Positions 17,132 through 26,201 of a stretch of 64,000 nt of DNA are shown here, one piece after another; the first letter of the stretch is position 1, and every line of letters starts with the position of its first letter. The stretch is taken from assembly GCF_000231385.2 (NCBI RefSeq), contig NC_018515.1:2376501-2440500 (forward strand), read 5' to 3'. The notes below the pieces were generated by a model. It made no database searches. It saw only the letters and a list, made by a program, of their open reading frames with translations, and was not told where the DNA came from. The position numbers were made by a program, and so were the translations under genes. Origin of the DNA: Desulfosporosinus meridiei DSM 13257 (GTDB lineage Bacteria > Bacillota > Desulfitobacteriia > Desulfitobacteriales > Desulfitobacteriaceae).

Positions 17132-17169
17132 TTTGTGTGCATTATTTAATTTTTATTAATTTTGTTTAG

Positions 17170-17205
17170 AACAAGGCGTCAGCTTAATCTGCGCCTTGTT
17201 TTTAT
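17170..17205 (+). terminator. Expression-platform terminator of the lysine riboswitch
   Basis: AACAAGGCG (17170-17178) and CGCCTTGTT (17192-17200) plus TTTTT form a terminator between the aptamer and dapA, expected to form when lysine is bound. Confidence 0.85.
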
Positions 17206-17254
17206 ATTATGAACAAAAAATGCACCTGTATAATAAGGGGTAAGGAGTGGGAAT

Positions 17255-18130
17255 ATGTCATTTGGAAGAATTCTTACAGCAATGGTTACACCTATGAACG
17301 AGGCTTTAGAAATTGATTATAAAGAAGCGGGGCGTTTAGCTTTACATTTAGTTAAGCATGGTAATGATGGGATTGTCGTCGCGGGGACAACCGGGGAATC
17401 CCCGACAATTTCATCTGAAGAAAAGCTTGAATTATTTAAAGTCGTTAAAGAAGCCGTAGGCTCGCGGGCTGTCGTTATTGCCGGGATCGGCTCAAACACC
17501 ACAGAAGGAAGTATAGCATTAGCCAAAGAGGCAGCCGCAATTGGAGTAGACGGGCTGATGGCAGTGGTACCCTATTACAACAAACCTTCTCAAGAGGGCT
17601 TATATCAGCATTTCCGAAACATAGCCGCAGCCACTCCGCTTCCCTTAATGCTTTATAATATCCCGGGCAGATGTTCGGTGAATATGCTCCCGGAAACCGT
17701 GCTCAGACTGAGCAAAATCCCCAATATAACAGCGCTTAAGGAATCCAGCGGAATGATGGATCAGCTCAGCGAACTAAAGCGCATTCTACCTGAAAATTTT
17801 GCTATCTATAGCGGGGATGACTCCCTAACTTTGCCTATGCTGGCTTTGGGCTCCACTGGTATCGTCAGTGTGGCCGGACACGTGGTTGGTGACGAAATGA
17901 GAAACATGATCGACTCCTGGTTTGCCGGGGATACTCAAACAGCTTTACAATGGCATTTGAAGCTAACTCCCTTGTTTAAAGGGATTTTCGTAACCGCCAG
18001 CCCTGTACCGATTAAATACCTGTTGAAGTATCAGGGGATTAATGCCGGGGGAGTAAGACTTCCTTTGGTCGACGCTGTAGAAACCGAAAAAGCATTTCTC
18101 GATGATTTATACCTCCGAATTAAAGGTTAA
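17255..18130 (+). CDS. dapA: 4-hydroxy-tetrahydrodipicolinate synthase
   Basis: This enzyme condenses pyruvate with aspartate semialdehyde in the lysine/diaminopimelate pathway. Family signatures are complete: GTTGESPT (pyruvate-binding Thr pair), YNIPGRC (catalytic Tyr) and ALKESSG (Schiff-base Lys). At 291 aa it has normal length. The start follows GGGGTAAGGAGTGGGAAT. It is controlled by the lysine riboswitch directly upstream. In a spore former the product also feeds dipicolinate, so the gene serves wall, lysine and spore needs. The genes downstream have their own leader region. Confidence 0.97.
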   Translation: MSFGRILTAMVTPMNEALEIDYKEAGRLALHLVKHGNDGIVVAGTTGESPTISSEEKLELFKVVKEAVGSRAVVIAGIGSNTTEGSIALAKEAAAIGVDGLMAVVPYYNKPSQEGLYQHFRNIAAATPLPLMLYNIPGRCSVNMLPETVLRLSKIPNITALKESSGMMDQLSELKRILPENFAIYSGDDSLTLPMLALGSTGIVSVAGHVVGDEMRNMIDSWFAGDTQTALQWHLKLTPLFKGIFVTASPVPIKYLLKYQGINAGGVRLPLVDAVETEKAFLDDLYLRIKG

Positions 18131-18210
18131 AATGACAAGTATTTCTTATCGTACAAAACTGTAATATTATACTTTAATATAATAAGATTTTATTATAAAA
18201 TAGGATAGAT

Positions 18211-18267
18211 CCCAAGGTTGCTACTAAAGCGGCATCATCGGAGGATGAAATAGATTTTGGGGCTTTT
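18211..18267 (+). promoter_or_regulatory. Structured leader before the aconitase-family pair
   Basis: CCCAA (18211-18215) can pair with TTGGG (18257-18261), enclosing an inner TCATC/GATGA hairpin (18235-18248), and GCTTTTT follows. It resembles a weak attenuator. No known riboswitch consensus was recognised. Confidence 0.3.
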
Positions 18268-18305
18268 TCTGGGTTAAATTTTAATAAAAATATAAGGAGA
18301 ATAAA

Positions 18306-19592
18306 ATGGGGAAAACAATCGCTGAAAAAATATTTGATGCACACAGGGTGAACATGCCGTTTCCGGATACCCATGTCTTAAAACTGGATAGAGTTTTCTG
18401 TCATGAAATTACCACCCCCATTGCCATCACGGATCTTATGGCCAGGGGAATGGACAGAGTCTTTGATCCTACGAAAATTAAGGCAGTCATCGACCATGTC
18501 ACACCTGCCAAAGATTCTAAAACTGCTGAGCAGGGAAAGATTCTTCGGGATTGGGCGAAAAGACATGGTATCAAAGACTTTTTTGACATCGGGAGAAATG
18601 GTGTTTGCCATGCAATATTCCCGGAAAAAGGATTCGTAAGACCCGGCTATACAATTATCATGGGAGATTCACACACCTGTACCCATGGAGCTTTTGGAGC
18701 TTTTGCTGCCGGTGTCGGGACTACTGACCTTGAAGTAGGGATACTTAAGGGTATCTGTGCCTTCCATTTCCCCAAAACCATTAAATTTGTGCTTAATGGC
18801 AGCTTAAAGCCGGGGGTTTATGCCAAAGACCTGATCCTTTTTATTATCAAAGAACTGACAGTAAACGGGGCAACAAACATGGTCATAGAATTTACCGGAC
18901 CGGTGATCGAGGGAATGTCCATGGAATCACGGATGACATTATGCAACATGGCCATTGAAGCCGGAGGCACTTGTGGCATATGCTACCCAGATATGACAAC
19001 CGTTGAATACCTCTGGGAATTCATTCAAGACGAATTTGAAACTAAAGAAGACGCTTTGCTGGAATACTCAAAATGGACTTCAGATGCTGATGCTGCATAT
19101 GAAAAAGTCTATGAATATGATGTCTCAACCTTAGAACCAATGGTTACTTTCGGATACAAACCAGACCAAGTAAAACCAGTCAAGGAAATGTCTCATACAA
19201 AAATTGATCAGGTGTATATAGGAAGTTGTACCAATGGTCGTATAGAAGATCTTAGAATTGCTGCTAGTATCATTAAGGATAAGAAGATAAGCGATGACGT
19301 AAGGGCCATTGTAAGCCCTGCAACCCCGGCTATTTATTCCTTGGCTTTAAAAGAAGGTCTAATTGAGATTTTCCAAGACGCAGGTTTTTGCGTTACAAAC
19401 CCAACCTGCGGAGCTTGTCTTGGCATGAGTAATGGGGTTCTAGCTAATGGTGAAGCCTGTGCTTCTACCACAAACCGAAATTTTAATGGCAGAATGGGGA
19501 AGGGCGGTACTGTTCATTTGATGAGTCCTGCTACTGCTGCAGCTTCAGCGATTGAAGGAAAAATAACCAACTCACAATTGTATAAAGCTTGA
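18306..19592 (+). CDS. Aconitase-superfamily hydro-lyase, large subunit (LeuC/HacA/DmdA type)
   Basis: A 428-aa large subunit with the [4Fe-4S] cysteines in IGSCTNGR and the NPTCGAC pair, and substrate/cluster residues in GDSHTCTHGAFGAFA. Length and sequence style fit the two-subunit branch that includes 3-isopropylmalate dehydratase, homoaconitase and 2,3-dimethylmalate dehydratase. The substrate cannot be fixed from sequence alone. No leuA, leuB or homocitrate synthase gene adjoins. Its neighbour dapA uses the diaminopimelate route, which argues against an aminoadipate-pathway homoaconitase. It starts after ATAAGGAGAATAAA and is 16 bp from the small-subunit gene. Confidence 0.88.
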   Translation: MGKTIAEKIFDAHRVNMPFPDTHVLKLDRVFCHEITTPIAITDLMARGMDRVFDPTKIKAVIDHVTPAKDSKTAEQGKILRDWAKRHGIKDFFDIGRNGVCHAIFPEKGFVRPGYTIIMGDSHTCTHGAFGAFAAGVGTTDLEVGILKGICAFHFPKTIKFVLNGSLKPGVYAKDLILFIIKELTVNGATNMVIEFTGPVIEGMSMESRMTLCNMAIEAGGTCGICYPDMTTVEYLWEFIQDEFETKEDALLEYSKWTSDADAAYEKVYEYDVSTLEPMVTFGYKPDQVKPVKEMSHTKIDQVYIGSCTNGRIEDLRIAASIIKDKKISDDVRAIVSPATPAIYSLALKEGLIEIFQDAGFCVTNPTCGACLGMSNGVLANGEACASTTNRNFNGRMGKGGTVHLMSPATAAASAIEGKITNSQLYKA

Positions 19593-19608
19593 AATATCGG
19601 AGGGAAAG

Positions 19609-20133
19609 ATGAAAGAATTTAGCGGAAAAGTCTTATTCTTGGATAGAAGTGATATCAATACCGATGAAATCATTCCGGCCAAATATCTTACTGAAATTAC
19701 CAAGGAGGCCTTGCAACCTTATTTATTAGAGGATTTGACACTTCCTGGATTTAACAATAAAGAAGATATTCAGAACAAAACTGTGCTTGTAACAAGAGCC
19801 AATTTTGGTTGCGGGTCTTCCAGAGAGCATGCTCCCTGGGCCTTAGAAGTAAACGGAATCAATGTGGTGATAGCTGAGAGCTTTGCCCGGATCTTCAGAC
19901 AGAATATGTATAACTGCGGTATGTTAGCAATTGAATTGCCGGCTGATAAACTAAACTATCTTTTTGAGAACTACGCGGGGAAAGACACTTTAATAACAAT
20001 TGACATTGATCGTAATAAGATTGTTGTAACTTCATCAGACCAATCAGAGGAAATTGATTTCCAAGTCGGCGAGTTTGACAAAACACTTGTCAAAGAAGGC
20101 GGCTGGGTTGGTTACGCTGATTCAAACTATTGA
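19609..20133 (+). CDS. Aconitase-superfamily hydro-lyase, small subunit (LeuD/DmdB type)
   Basis: The swivelling small subunit (174 aa), with NTDEIIPAKYLTE at the N-terminus and the conserved NFGCGSSREHAPWAL and ESFARIFRQN. The substrate-recognition loop after the Ile-Ile-Pro segment reads YLTE. This differs from the loop sequences I associate with isopropylmalate or homoaconitate specificity, so the substrate stays open; a dimethylmalate-like role in a nicotinate- or amino-acid-degrading path is one alternative. It is co-transcribed with the large subunit (16-bp gap with GGAGGGAAAG), and a terminator follows. Confidence 0.88.
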   Translation: MKEFSGKVLFLDRSDINTDEIIPAKYLTEITKEALQPYLLEDLTLPGFNNKEDIQNKTVLVTRANFGCGSSREHAPWALEVNGINVVIAESFARIFRQNMYNCGMLAIELPADKLNYLFENYAGKDTLITIDIDRNKIVVTSSDQSEEIDFQVGEFDKTLVKEGGWVGYADSNY

Positions 20134-20172
20134 TTTCTTAGGTCTATTATTTGTTTTTTAAGTTGAGCCTTT

Positions 20173-20208
20173 AACCCTGTACAACCCTTTGGTTTTGCAG
20201 GGTTTTTT
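20173..20208 (+). terminator. Terminator after the hydro-lyase operon
   Basis: AACCCTG (20173-20179) and CAGGGTT (20198-20204) are followed by a run of T. Confidence 0.8.
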
Positions 20209-20264
20209 ATTTTACCCGTGAGTGCAGAATACGGAAAAAGTAAGAATAACCTTTTGCCAGTCTA

Positions 20265-21218
20265 TTAACTATCAAACCATCCTTTGCGCTTAAACCACAA
20301 GAACATTAAAACACCGATACAAGACATTATTCCTAAAACTAGGAAGTAACCATATTTCCAGGATAACTCCGGCATATAATCAAAGTTCATTCCATAAATT
20401 CCGGCTATAAAGGTTAAAGGTATAAAAATTGTAGTGATCACCGTCAGTACCATCATATTTGTATTCATACGATTTGAATTGATGGATAAATAACTATCAC
20501 GGAGGTCAGACGTTATTTCCCGGCTGGACTCAATCATATCTGAGAGCTTTAATAGATGGTCATGTATGTCAGAAAAATATATTTTATGCTCTTTGAAGCC
20601 TGGTAGTCGTTCAGAATTCAAGATTCTATACAACAAATCTCTCATTGATGATACGGTTCTTCTAAGTTTCAATAAATCCCCTCTTATTTGAAATACCTCA
20701 TCTAACAATTTATGGATAAACTTACGATCTAGATTTGCATCTAATCCATCTAATTTATCTTCAATCATATAAACAGCCGGGAAAAAACGGTCAACTATTT
20801 TATCGAAAATTTGGTGTGCTACAAATATAGACCCTTTGTCCCAATGGGATGGATCTCCGGTAACTCGTTCCCAAGCCGCATCAATCTCAGGCAAGCTATC
20901 AGTATGGAAGGATATAATAGAATTTTGTTCGACAAATAAGGATACCTCCGAGGGGTCGAGAGTATCGTCTTTCAAAGCATTAAGAATGAAAAAGGTGTAC
21001 CCTTCATAATAGTCTAGTTTGGGTTTGTTCAAAGAAAAAAGGGTATCCTCGATAGCCAAGGGATGGAACTTAAAGTGCTTTTGTAACAATTCTATTTCAG
21101 ACTCGCTAGGGTTATCAAAATCAACCCAATACCATTGCAGATCATGATCACTTAAACTAGCTAGACTGAAGTTAAGATAAGGCTCCGAGTCCTTCTTAAA
21201 TCCAAAGGTTCGAATCAA
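20265..21218 (-). CDS. corA: CorA-type magnesium/cobalt transporter
   Basis: A 317-aa protein with a large N-terminal cytoplasmic alpha/beta domain and two C-terminal membrane helices. The diagnostic YGMN motif lies at the end of the first helix (YGMNFDYMPELSW), and a basic C-terminus (KRKGWF) follows the second. This matches pentameric CorA channels for Mg2+ (also Co2+, Ni2+). The start is TTG at 21218, with CAGGAG upstream; no better ATG is available in frame. It is a single-gene unit divergent from tag. Confidence 0.93.
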   Translation of the reverse strand: MIRTFGFKKDSEPYLNFSLASLSDHDLQWYWVDFDNPSESEIELLQKHFKFHPLAIEDTLFSLNKPKLDYYEGYTFFILNALKDDTLDPSEVSLFVEQNSIISFHTDSLPEIDAAWERVTGDPSHWDKGSIFVAHQIFDKIVDRFFPAVYMIEDKLDGLDANLDRKFIHKLLDEVFQIRGDLLKLRRTVSSMRDLLYRILNSERLPGFKEHKIYFSDIHDHLLKLSDMIESSREITSDLRDSYLSINSNRMNTNMMVLTVITTIFIPLTFIAGIYGMNFDYMPELSWKYGYFLVLGIMSCIGVLMFLWFKRKGWFDS

Positions 21219-21434
21219 ATTAACTCATTCTCCTGTCTTGGTTATAATATCTATTAACATGATAATTTTAACAGATAACTCATTAATTCGCATTAATTGC
21301 CTTAATACCCTCCAAGGGTTTTTGGGGTTGACCTGTAGCTTGAAATTGAATTTTGATATAAAATGTACGAGACAGTTTGGGGCACCACTTTTTGTGTAAA
21401 ATTTTCGACTTAAGAATTAACTGGGGGAATTTTC

Positions 21435-21995
21435 ATGAGTGCATGTTTATGGCCGGGAAATAATCCAATGATGCAGCTGTATCACGACCAAGAGTGGTGT
21501 AGACCAAGTCATGATGATTCATATTTATTTGAAATGCTTACCTTAGAAGGTGCTCAATCAGGATTATCCTGGAATATTGTTCTTTCTAAAAGAGAGGAAT
21601 ATAAAAGAGCTTTCCGCAATTTTGATATTGTCTATTGCTCAAAGCTAAGCGACGAAGAACTAGAGGGCATCAGAACTCAATATAATGTTATTAAACATCA
21701 ATTAAAGCTAAAATCTGTTAGAAGCAATGCCTTAGCTGTTCTTAAAATTCAATTAGAGTTTGGAAGTTTCTCGAATTTCTTATGGCGCTATACTGATTTT
21801 AAACCGATCATCAATCATTGGGAGTTGGATGGACAGATTCCAGCGCAAACTTCACTTTCAGAACAAATCAGTAAAGATTTGAAACGAAGAAGTTTTAAAT
21901 TCGTGGGTTCAGTAACTGTCTACTCATTTATGCAAGCAATCGGCATGGTCGATGATCATGTAAGATCATGCCTACACCATACAAATAATAGATGA
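21435..21995 (+). CDS. tag: DNA-3-methyladenine glycosylase I
   Basis: A base-excision repair enzyme removing 3-methyladenine. The TAG-family zinc ligands are present: Cys4 and His17 at the N-terminus (MSACLW, YHDQEW) and the C-terminal DHVRSC. The region EMLTLEGAQSGLSWNIVL is a family hallmark, and 186 aa is the usual length. The start follows ACTGGGGGAATTTTC. It stands alone between corA and a diguanylate cyclase. Confidence 0.95.
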   Translation: MSACLWPGNNPMMQLYHDQEWCRPSHDDSYLFEMLTLEGAQSGLSWNIVLSKREEYKRAFRNFDIVYCSKLSDEELEGIRTQYNVIKHQLKLKSVRSNALAVLKIQLEFGSFSNFLWRYTDFKPIINHWELDGQIPAQTSLSEQISKDLKRRSFKFVGSVTVYSFMQAIGMVDDHVRSCLHHTNNR

Positions 21996-22099
21996 GGCTT
22001 AAATTTGATAGAAAGAAGAGTAATAACAGGAAAGGATATATACTTAGCGTAATGGTTGAATCTTCTGTTGAAGTGATAATAAAATAAAAGGGAGCTTTA

Positions 22100-22801
22100 A
22101 TGTTTATGATCCGAGTTTGGTTGTTATTAGCTATGGTAATTCTTGCAATTATGCATACAGCACTTACGCACTTCATGGTTATCCCTTTCTTTAACAGTAT
22201 TATTGTTAAATGCTTGATACTGGGTATTGTTTTTGGGCTAATGAATTACCTTGTAGCAGAAGTGTTTGCCCGGAAATTTGATAAACTTAAAAAAATCAAT
22301 AAGCAATTAAGAGTAAATCTTAATACTGATAATTTAACAGGAATACTCAATCGGAGAGCTTTTGACAATGATATAAAGAGTTTAGAAGAATATAAGGGTT
22401 CATATTCATTAATTTTTATTGACATAGATAATTTCCGGGATTTTAATAATCGTTTTGGTCACGATGTTGGTGATAGGGTACTGACTAAAGTTGGACAAAC
22501 GATTCAAGCATCCACTCGCGCTTCAGATAGAGTGTACAGGTATGGTGGAGAAGAGATAGTTTTACTTTTGATGGACTGCAAAAAAGCTAATGCTTGGAAG
22601 ATGGCCGAAACGATCCGCACAGAAATTAGTGCCCTAGATAATGAATCCTATCCTCAAATCACGATTTCCTTGGGCGTTTCAAGTTATCCTGACGATGGGG
22701 ATACTATTCAGGAACTTATTGTGGCTTCTGATCAAGCTCTTTTATTAGCTAAACGAAATGGTAAAAATCGTACTATTTTATGTGGTCAGTACGCTAAATA
22801 A
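22100..22801 (+). CDS. Membrane-anchored diguanylate cyclase (GGDEF)
   Basis: Two membrane helices (about residues 5-30 and 35-60) precede a GGDEF domain (about 75-230). The active-site motif reads YGGEE, which is catalytically competent, and RASD five residues before it matches the RxxD inhibitory site, so product inhibition by c-di-GMP is likely. No sensory domain beyond the short membrane anchor is seen. 233 aa. The start follows AAAAGGGAGC. Role: synthesis of c-di-GMP; the signal is unknown. Confidence 0.9.
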   Translation: MFMIRVWLLLAMVILAIMHTALTHFMVIPFFNSIIVKCLILGIVFGLMNYLVAEVFARKFDKLKKINKQLRVNLNTDNLTGILNRRAFDNDIKSLEEYKGSYSLIFIDIDNFRDFNNRFGHDVGDRVLTKVGQTIQASTRASDRVYRYGGEEIVLLLMDCKKANAWKMAETIRTEISALDNESYPQITISLGVSSYPDDGDTIQELIVASDQALLLAKRNGKNRTILCGQYAK

Positions 22802-22861
22802 AGTAATCTATAAATAATCTCCTATAGGAACGCCTGCTATGAAAAAATGAGGTGGTTTGCA

Positions 22862-23419
22862 ATGAGTACTTGTATAAACTGTGTTTGGGAGGAATTCAGT
22901 CTACCACTCAAAAGGTTTATTAAGAAACGGGTTGCCAATGAACAGGATGCCGAGGACATATTTCAGGAGATTTTTTTAAAAATCCATAAAAATATCGGCG
23001 GGTTGATGAAGGAGAATAGACTTCATGCTTGGATATTCAGAATAGCCCATAACACTATTAAGGACTACTATAGGAGGAATAACCTTAAGTTGGAAAGCAC
23101 AGATCTTGGCGAAGATCTGGAAAGCAATACCGCAGAAGAAACTTCTGCGAATACTGAAATAGCATCCTGCTTAAAGATTATGGTGGAAAGTTTACCTGAG
23201 ACCTATAAGCAGGCTATTCTGCTGACAGAATTTCAAAGCATGACTCAGAAAGAGTTGAGTGAGAAGCTAGGTATTTCTCTATCAGGCGCAAAATCCAGAG
23301 TCCAGCGGGGAAGAAAAATGCTTAAAGAAATGCTCTTAGGCTGCTGTCAGTTGGAAATTGACAGCAGAGGGAATATCATCGACTATAAGCATAAAAGTAG
23401 TGAATGCAAATATTGTTAA
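22862..23419 (+). CDS. sigZ: ECF-type RNA polymerase sigma factor (SigZ-like)
   Basis: A sigma-70 family protein with region 2 (ANEQDAEDIFQEIFLKIHKN and WIFRIAHNTIKDYYR) and region 4 (LPETYKQAILLTEFQSMTQK, then LGISLSGAKSRVQRGRKML). The C-terminus has extra cysteines (LGCCQLEID, ECKYC), as I recall in SigZ-like factors; they might sense redox state or metals. I chose ATG 22862 because the upstream ATG at 22847 overlaps the ribosome site GAGGTGG. 185 aa. No anti-sigma gene is adjacent. It precedes arsM, so a role in arsenic or metalloid response is suggested by position only. Confidence 0.85.
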   Translation: MSTCINCVWEEFSLPLKRFIKKRVANEQDAEDIFQEIFLKIHKNIGGLMKENRLHAWIFRIAHNTIKDYYRRNNLKLESTDLGEDLESNTAEETSANTEIASCLKIMVESLPETYKQAILLTEFQSMTQKELSEKLGISLSGAKSRVQRGRKMLKEMLLGCCQLEIDSRGNIIDYKHKSSECKYC

Positions 23420-23459
23420 GGAAATGGACGTAAAGCTGCGTCCTTTTTTCTTTACCTGC

Positions 23460-23478
23460 GTCTTTACTTAGTAAAGAC
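23460..23478 (+). promoter_or_regulatory. 19-bp dyad upstream of arsM
   Basis: GTCTTTAC-TTA-GTAAAGAC is a perfect inverted repeat 30 bp before arsM, following a small GGACG/CGTCC hairpin with a T-run (23426-23449) that may end the sigma gene transcript. It is a possible operator. Confidence 0.45.
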
Positions 23479-23507
23479 TATTTAATGAAAACTGATGGAG
23501 GGTATTT

Positions 23508-24299
23508 ATGATAGACACTAAAGAAGAGATTAGAGACTTTATTAGAAACAACTATGCAGAGGTTGCCCGAAAAGGAGCTGAAGGAGGCTGTTGCGGCGGC
23601 GGATGCAGCTGTAGTGGTTCTCCGGTAGATATCAGTGAAATATCCGCTAGAATTGGGTATAGCGCGGGGGATATTTCAAGTGTGCCGCCTGAAGCTAATA
23701 TGGGACTGGGATGTGGGAATCCAATTGCTATCGCAGCTTTAAAAGAGGGGGAAGTAGTTCTTGATCTGGGAAGTGGAGGCGGTTTTGATTGCTTCCTTGC
23801 TAGAAGGCAGGTCGGGGAAACCGGATATGTGATAGGGGTTGATATGACCCCGGATATGATTATGCTGGCGAGAAAAAATGCTGAGAAGAGTGGGTATACC
23901 AATATTGAGTTTAGATTGGGGGAAATTGAACATTTGCCTGTAGCCGATAGTTCAGTGGATGTCATCCTCTCGAATTGTGTTATCAACCTTGCTTTGGATA
24001 AGGAACAGGTGTTTAAGGAGGCTTTAAGAGTTCTTAAGCCCGGTGGAAGATTATCAACGTCCGATGTTGTTGCTACAGCTCAATTACCACAGACTATTAA
24101 ACAAGACTTAGGAATGATTGCCAGTTGTATTGGCGGTGCCGAATATGTGGAAGACATCAAAGCAATGTTGCAGAATGTGGGATTCAAGGATATCTGCTTG
24201 ACTCCCAAGGATAACAGCAGAGAGATTGTAAAGGCCTGGGCTCCCGATAAGAATATTGAAGATTTGGTTGCTTCTTATATTATCGAGGCAAGAAAATAA
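23508..24299 (+). CDS. arsM: Arsenite S-adenosylmethionine methyltransferase
   Basis: Converts arsenite to methylated arsenicals using SAM. The SAM-binding motif is VLDLGSGGGFDCFLA. The cysteines known to bind As(III) in ArsM are placed as expected, in SNCVINL and IASCIGGAEY, plus an N-terminal Cys-rich tract (CCGGGCSC). 263 aa, normal for bacterial ArsM. The start follows GATGGAGGGTATTT. It sits with arsR, acr3 and an ArsP-like permease. Such permeases can export methylated or organic arsenicals, so production and efflux of methylarsenicals would form one pathway. Confidence 0.95.
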   Translation: MIDTKEEIRDFIRNNYAEVARKGAEGGCCGGGCSCSGSPVDISEISARIGYSAGDISSVPPEANMGLGCGNPIAIAALKEGEVVLDLGSGGGFDCFLARRQVGETGYVIGVDMTPDMIMLARKNAEKSGYTNIEFRLGEIEHLPVADSSVDVILSNCVINLALDKEQVFKEALRVLKPGGRLSTSDVVATAQLPQTIKQDLGMIASCIGGAEYVEDIKAMLQNVGFKDICLTPKDNSREIVKAWAPDKNIEDLVASYIIEARK

Positions 24300-24371
24300 G
24301 CCAGTGAGATTATTAAACCCTGCTGTGTTCCTTCTTCAACGGGTAAATGCTGTTAAAGGTAAGGATTAATA

Positions 24372-24535
24372 TGGGGCTGTGTGAAAACTTAATTCTCAAA
24401 ATTCAAAGTGGGTACTGGTAGCAGGAAGTGTTTTTCTCCCACTATAAAAGTGGGATAAGAACGCCTTTTGATAATGATATTTAGACGAAAGTGGGGCTGT
24501 GATAAAACTTATTAACAAGTTTTCGCACAGCCCCA
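24372..24535. mobile_element. MITE-like element with 19-bp terminal inverted repeats
   Basis: The left end TGGGGCTGTGTGAAAACTT (24372-24390) and the right end AAGTTTTCGCACAGCCCCA (24517-24535) are inverted repeats matching at 18 of 19 positions. A further direct copy of the end (24492-24510) makes the right side a local palindrome. The interior holds a TCCCACT/AGTGGGA hairpin and no gene. No clear target duplication is seen. It looks like a non-autonomous element or the collapsed ends of an insertion sequence. Confidence 0.6.
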
Positions 24536-24676
24536 TTAGTCCAGTGTCTTCGTGCGCCAGCAAACTTTTCTAGTAAGCTAAGCTTGTTCTTTATGCTTTG
24601 TTGTCTCCGATGAAACGACCTGCGCCATTATTAAGCAAATTTCCGAATGCCAGTTTTCTTTTTAGAGATAATAATG

Positions 24677-24728
24677 TATAATACTCATATAATCGCATAA
24701 ACGAATGTAAGAGTATATGAGTATTATA
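24677..24728 (+). promoter_or_regulatory. arsR promoter with 14-bp inverted repeat operator
   Basis: TATAATACTCATAT (24677-24690) and ATATGAGTATTATA (24715-24728) are perfect complements 24 bp apart. The left arm contains a TATAAT -10 box. ArsR binding here would block transcription of the ars genes. Confidence 0.6.
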
Positions 24729-24754
24729 TAAAAGTTTAGTAAGAGGTGATTTCA

Positions 24755-25093
24755 ATGGAAAAACTGTTAGATGCCTTAAAGGCCCTATCTGACGAAACCC
24801 GGTTAAGGATTTTAAACCTGTTATTTGAAAAGGAACTCTGTGTTTGCGATATCATGGAAACCCTACAGATTACGCAAGCTAAAGCATCGAGGCATTTGAT
24901 CTATCTAAAGAACGCCGATTTGGTGAAAGACCGCAAGCATGCCCAGTGGGTTTACTATTCCTTGGCTATCGATGAACGGATCAAGTTTATAGACAGCTTG
25001 GTCTATGACAACTTGAGGAATCTGGAACTATATCAAAATGACCTGCAAAATTTAAAGGATTGGTTAAAGCGTAAGACTGTGAACTGTGATTAG
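24755..25093 (+). CDS. arsR: ArsR-family metalloregulator
   Basis: A winged-helix repressor of 112 aa. The recognition region includes ELCVCDIM, where the vicinal Cys pair (CxC) is the As(III)/Sb(III) sensor of classical ArsR, followed by the HTH ([20 protein letters not shown]). I chose ATG 24755 because the in-frame GTG at 24746 is part of the ribosome site AGAGGTG. It is first of the arsR-acr3 unit with the operator directly upstream, 20 bp from acr3. Confidence 0.93.
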   Translation: MEKLLDALKALSDETRLRILNLLFEKELCVCDIMETLQITQAKASRHLIYLKNADLVKDRKHAQWVYYSLAIDERIKFIDSLVYDNLRNLELYQNDLQNLKDWLKRKTVNCD

Positions 25094-25112
25094 ATTTGGG
25101 AGGATGTTAGAA

Positions 25113-26189
25113 GTGGAAATCGTTAAACAAGCCAGGTTATCGTTTTTAGACAGATTTTTGACCCTTTGGATATTTATCGCCATGGCAGTAGGGGTTTTGG
25201 GGGGGTATTTCTTTCCTGACTTAGCAACGTCACTGAGTGAATTCAGCACAGGAACAATATCCTGGCCGATAGCCATCGGTCTGATCATCATGATGTATCC
25301 GCCTCTGGCCAAGGTGAAGTATGAAGAGATCGGAAAAGTGACAGAAAATAAAAAGATCTTTTCCTTTTCACTGATCCAAAACTGGATTATCGGACCTATT
25401 TTGATGTTTGTCCTGGCTGTATTGCTCCTGGGAGATAAACCCGGCTTTGCCATTGGTCTTATTATTATAGGCCTTGCCCGGTGTATTGCCATGGTTATCG
25501 TTTGGAATTCCCTGGCCAAAGGGGATAATGAATATTGTGCTGCTTTGGTAGCGCTGAATTCAATCTTCCAAATTCTTTTATACACTGTCTATATTTATAT
25601 CTTTGTCACTCTGATACCTAAGTGGCTGGGACTTTCCTGGGGAGGCCAGGTCGTGGATGTTTCAATGTGGGAAGTAGCCAAGAGCGTTCTGATTTATTTG
25701 GGGATTCCTTTTACAGCAGGCTTTTTGACACGCTTTAGCTTAATAAGGATTAAAACAAAAGAGTGGTACGAGAAGGTATTCATTCCCAAGATTTCTCCCT
25801 TAGCTTTGATAGCACTCCTTTATACCATCGTCATTATGTTTATATCCAAAGGAGAGCAGATTATTAATAATCCCGGAGATGTGGTTAGAATTGCCATACC
25901 CATGTTAATCTACTTCGCCATTATGTTCTTTGTCAGTTTTTATATGTCTTTCAAAGGCGGTTTCAGATATGACCAAACAGTAACCCTTGCTTTTACAGCC
26001 GCAAGCAATAATTTTGAACTTGCCATAGCTGTTGCCGTAGCTGTCTTCGGGATCGCTTCAGATGTAGCCTTCACGGCAGTCATCGGTCCTTTGGTAGAAG
26101 TGCCGGTCATGATTGCTTTGGTGAATTCAGCTCTCTTCTTCAAACGCAAGTATTTTGCTGAAACTGGCCTGCCAAAGTACAGCCAATAG
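25113..26189 (+). CDS. acr3: Arsenite efflux transporter, ACR3 family
   Basis: An integral membrane protein with about ten helices that exports arsenite using the proton motive force. The family's essential cysteine is visible in [13 protein letters not shown]. The first cytoplasmic region [13 protein letters not shown] and the C-terminal [14 protein letters not shown] are further hallmarks. I place the start at GTG 25113, spaced 9 bp from GGGAGG; a longer start at 25086 would run through that ribosome site. About 358 aa. It is co-transcribed with arsR and followed by a broken arsC. Confidence 0.93.
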   Translation: MEIVKQARLSFLDRFLTLWIFIAMAVGVLGGYFFPDLATSLSEFSTGTISWPIAIGLIIMMYPPLAKVKYEEIGKVTENKKIFSFSLIQNWIIGPILMFVLAVLLLGDKPGFAIGLIIIGLARCIAMVIVWNSLAKGDNEYCAALVALNSIFQILLYTVYIYIFVTLIPKWLGLSWGGQVVDVSMWEVAKSVLIYLGIPFTAGFLTRFSLIRIKTKEWYEKVFIPKISPLALIALLYTIVIMFISKGEQIINNPGDVVRIAIPMLIYFAIMFFVSFYMSFKGGFRYDQTVTLAFTAASNNFELAIAVAVAVFGIASDVAFTAVIGPLVEVPVMIALVNSALFFKRKYFAETGLPKYSQ

Positions 26190-26201
26190 AAAGGAGTAAC
26201 T

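Noticed and set aside
18138-18170. Short leader peptide before the aconitase-family pair
   Set aside because: No ribosome site and no run of leucine or other regulatory codons.
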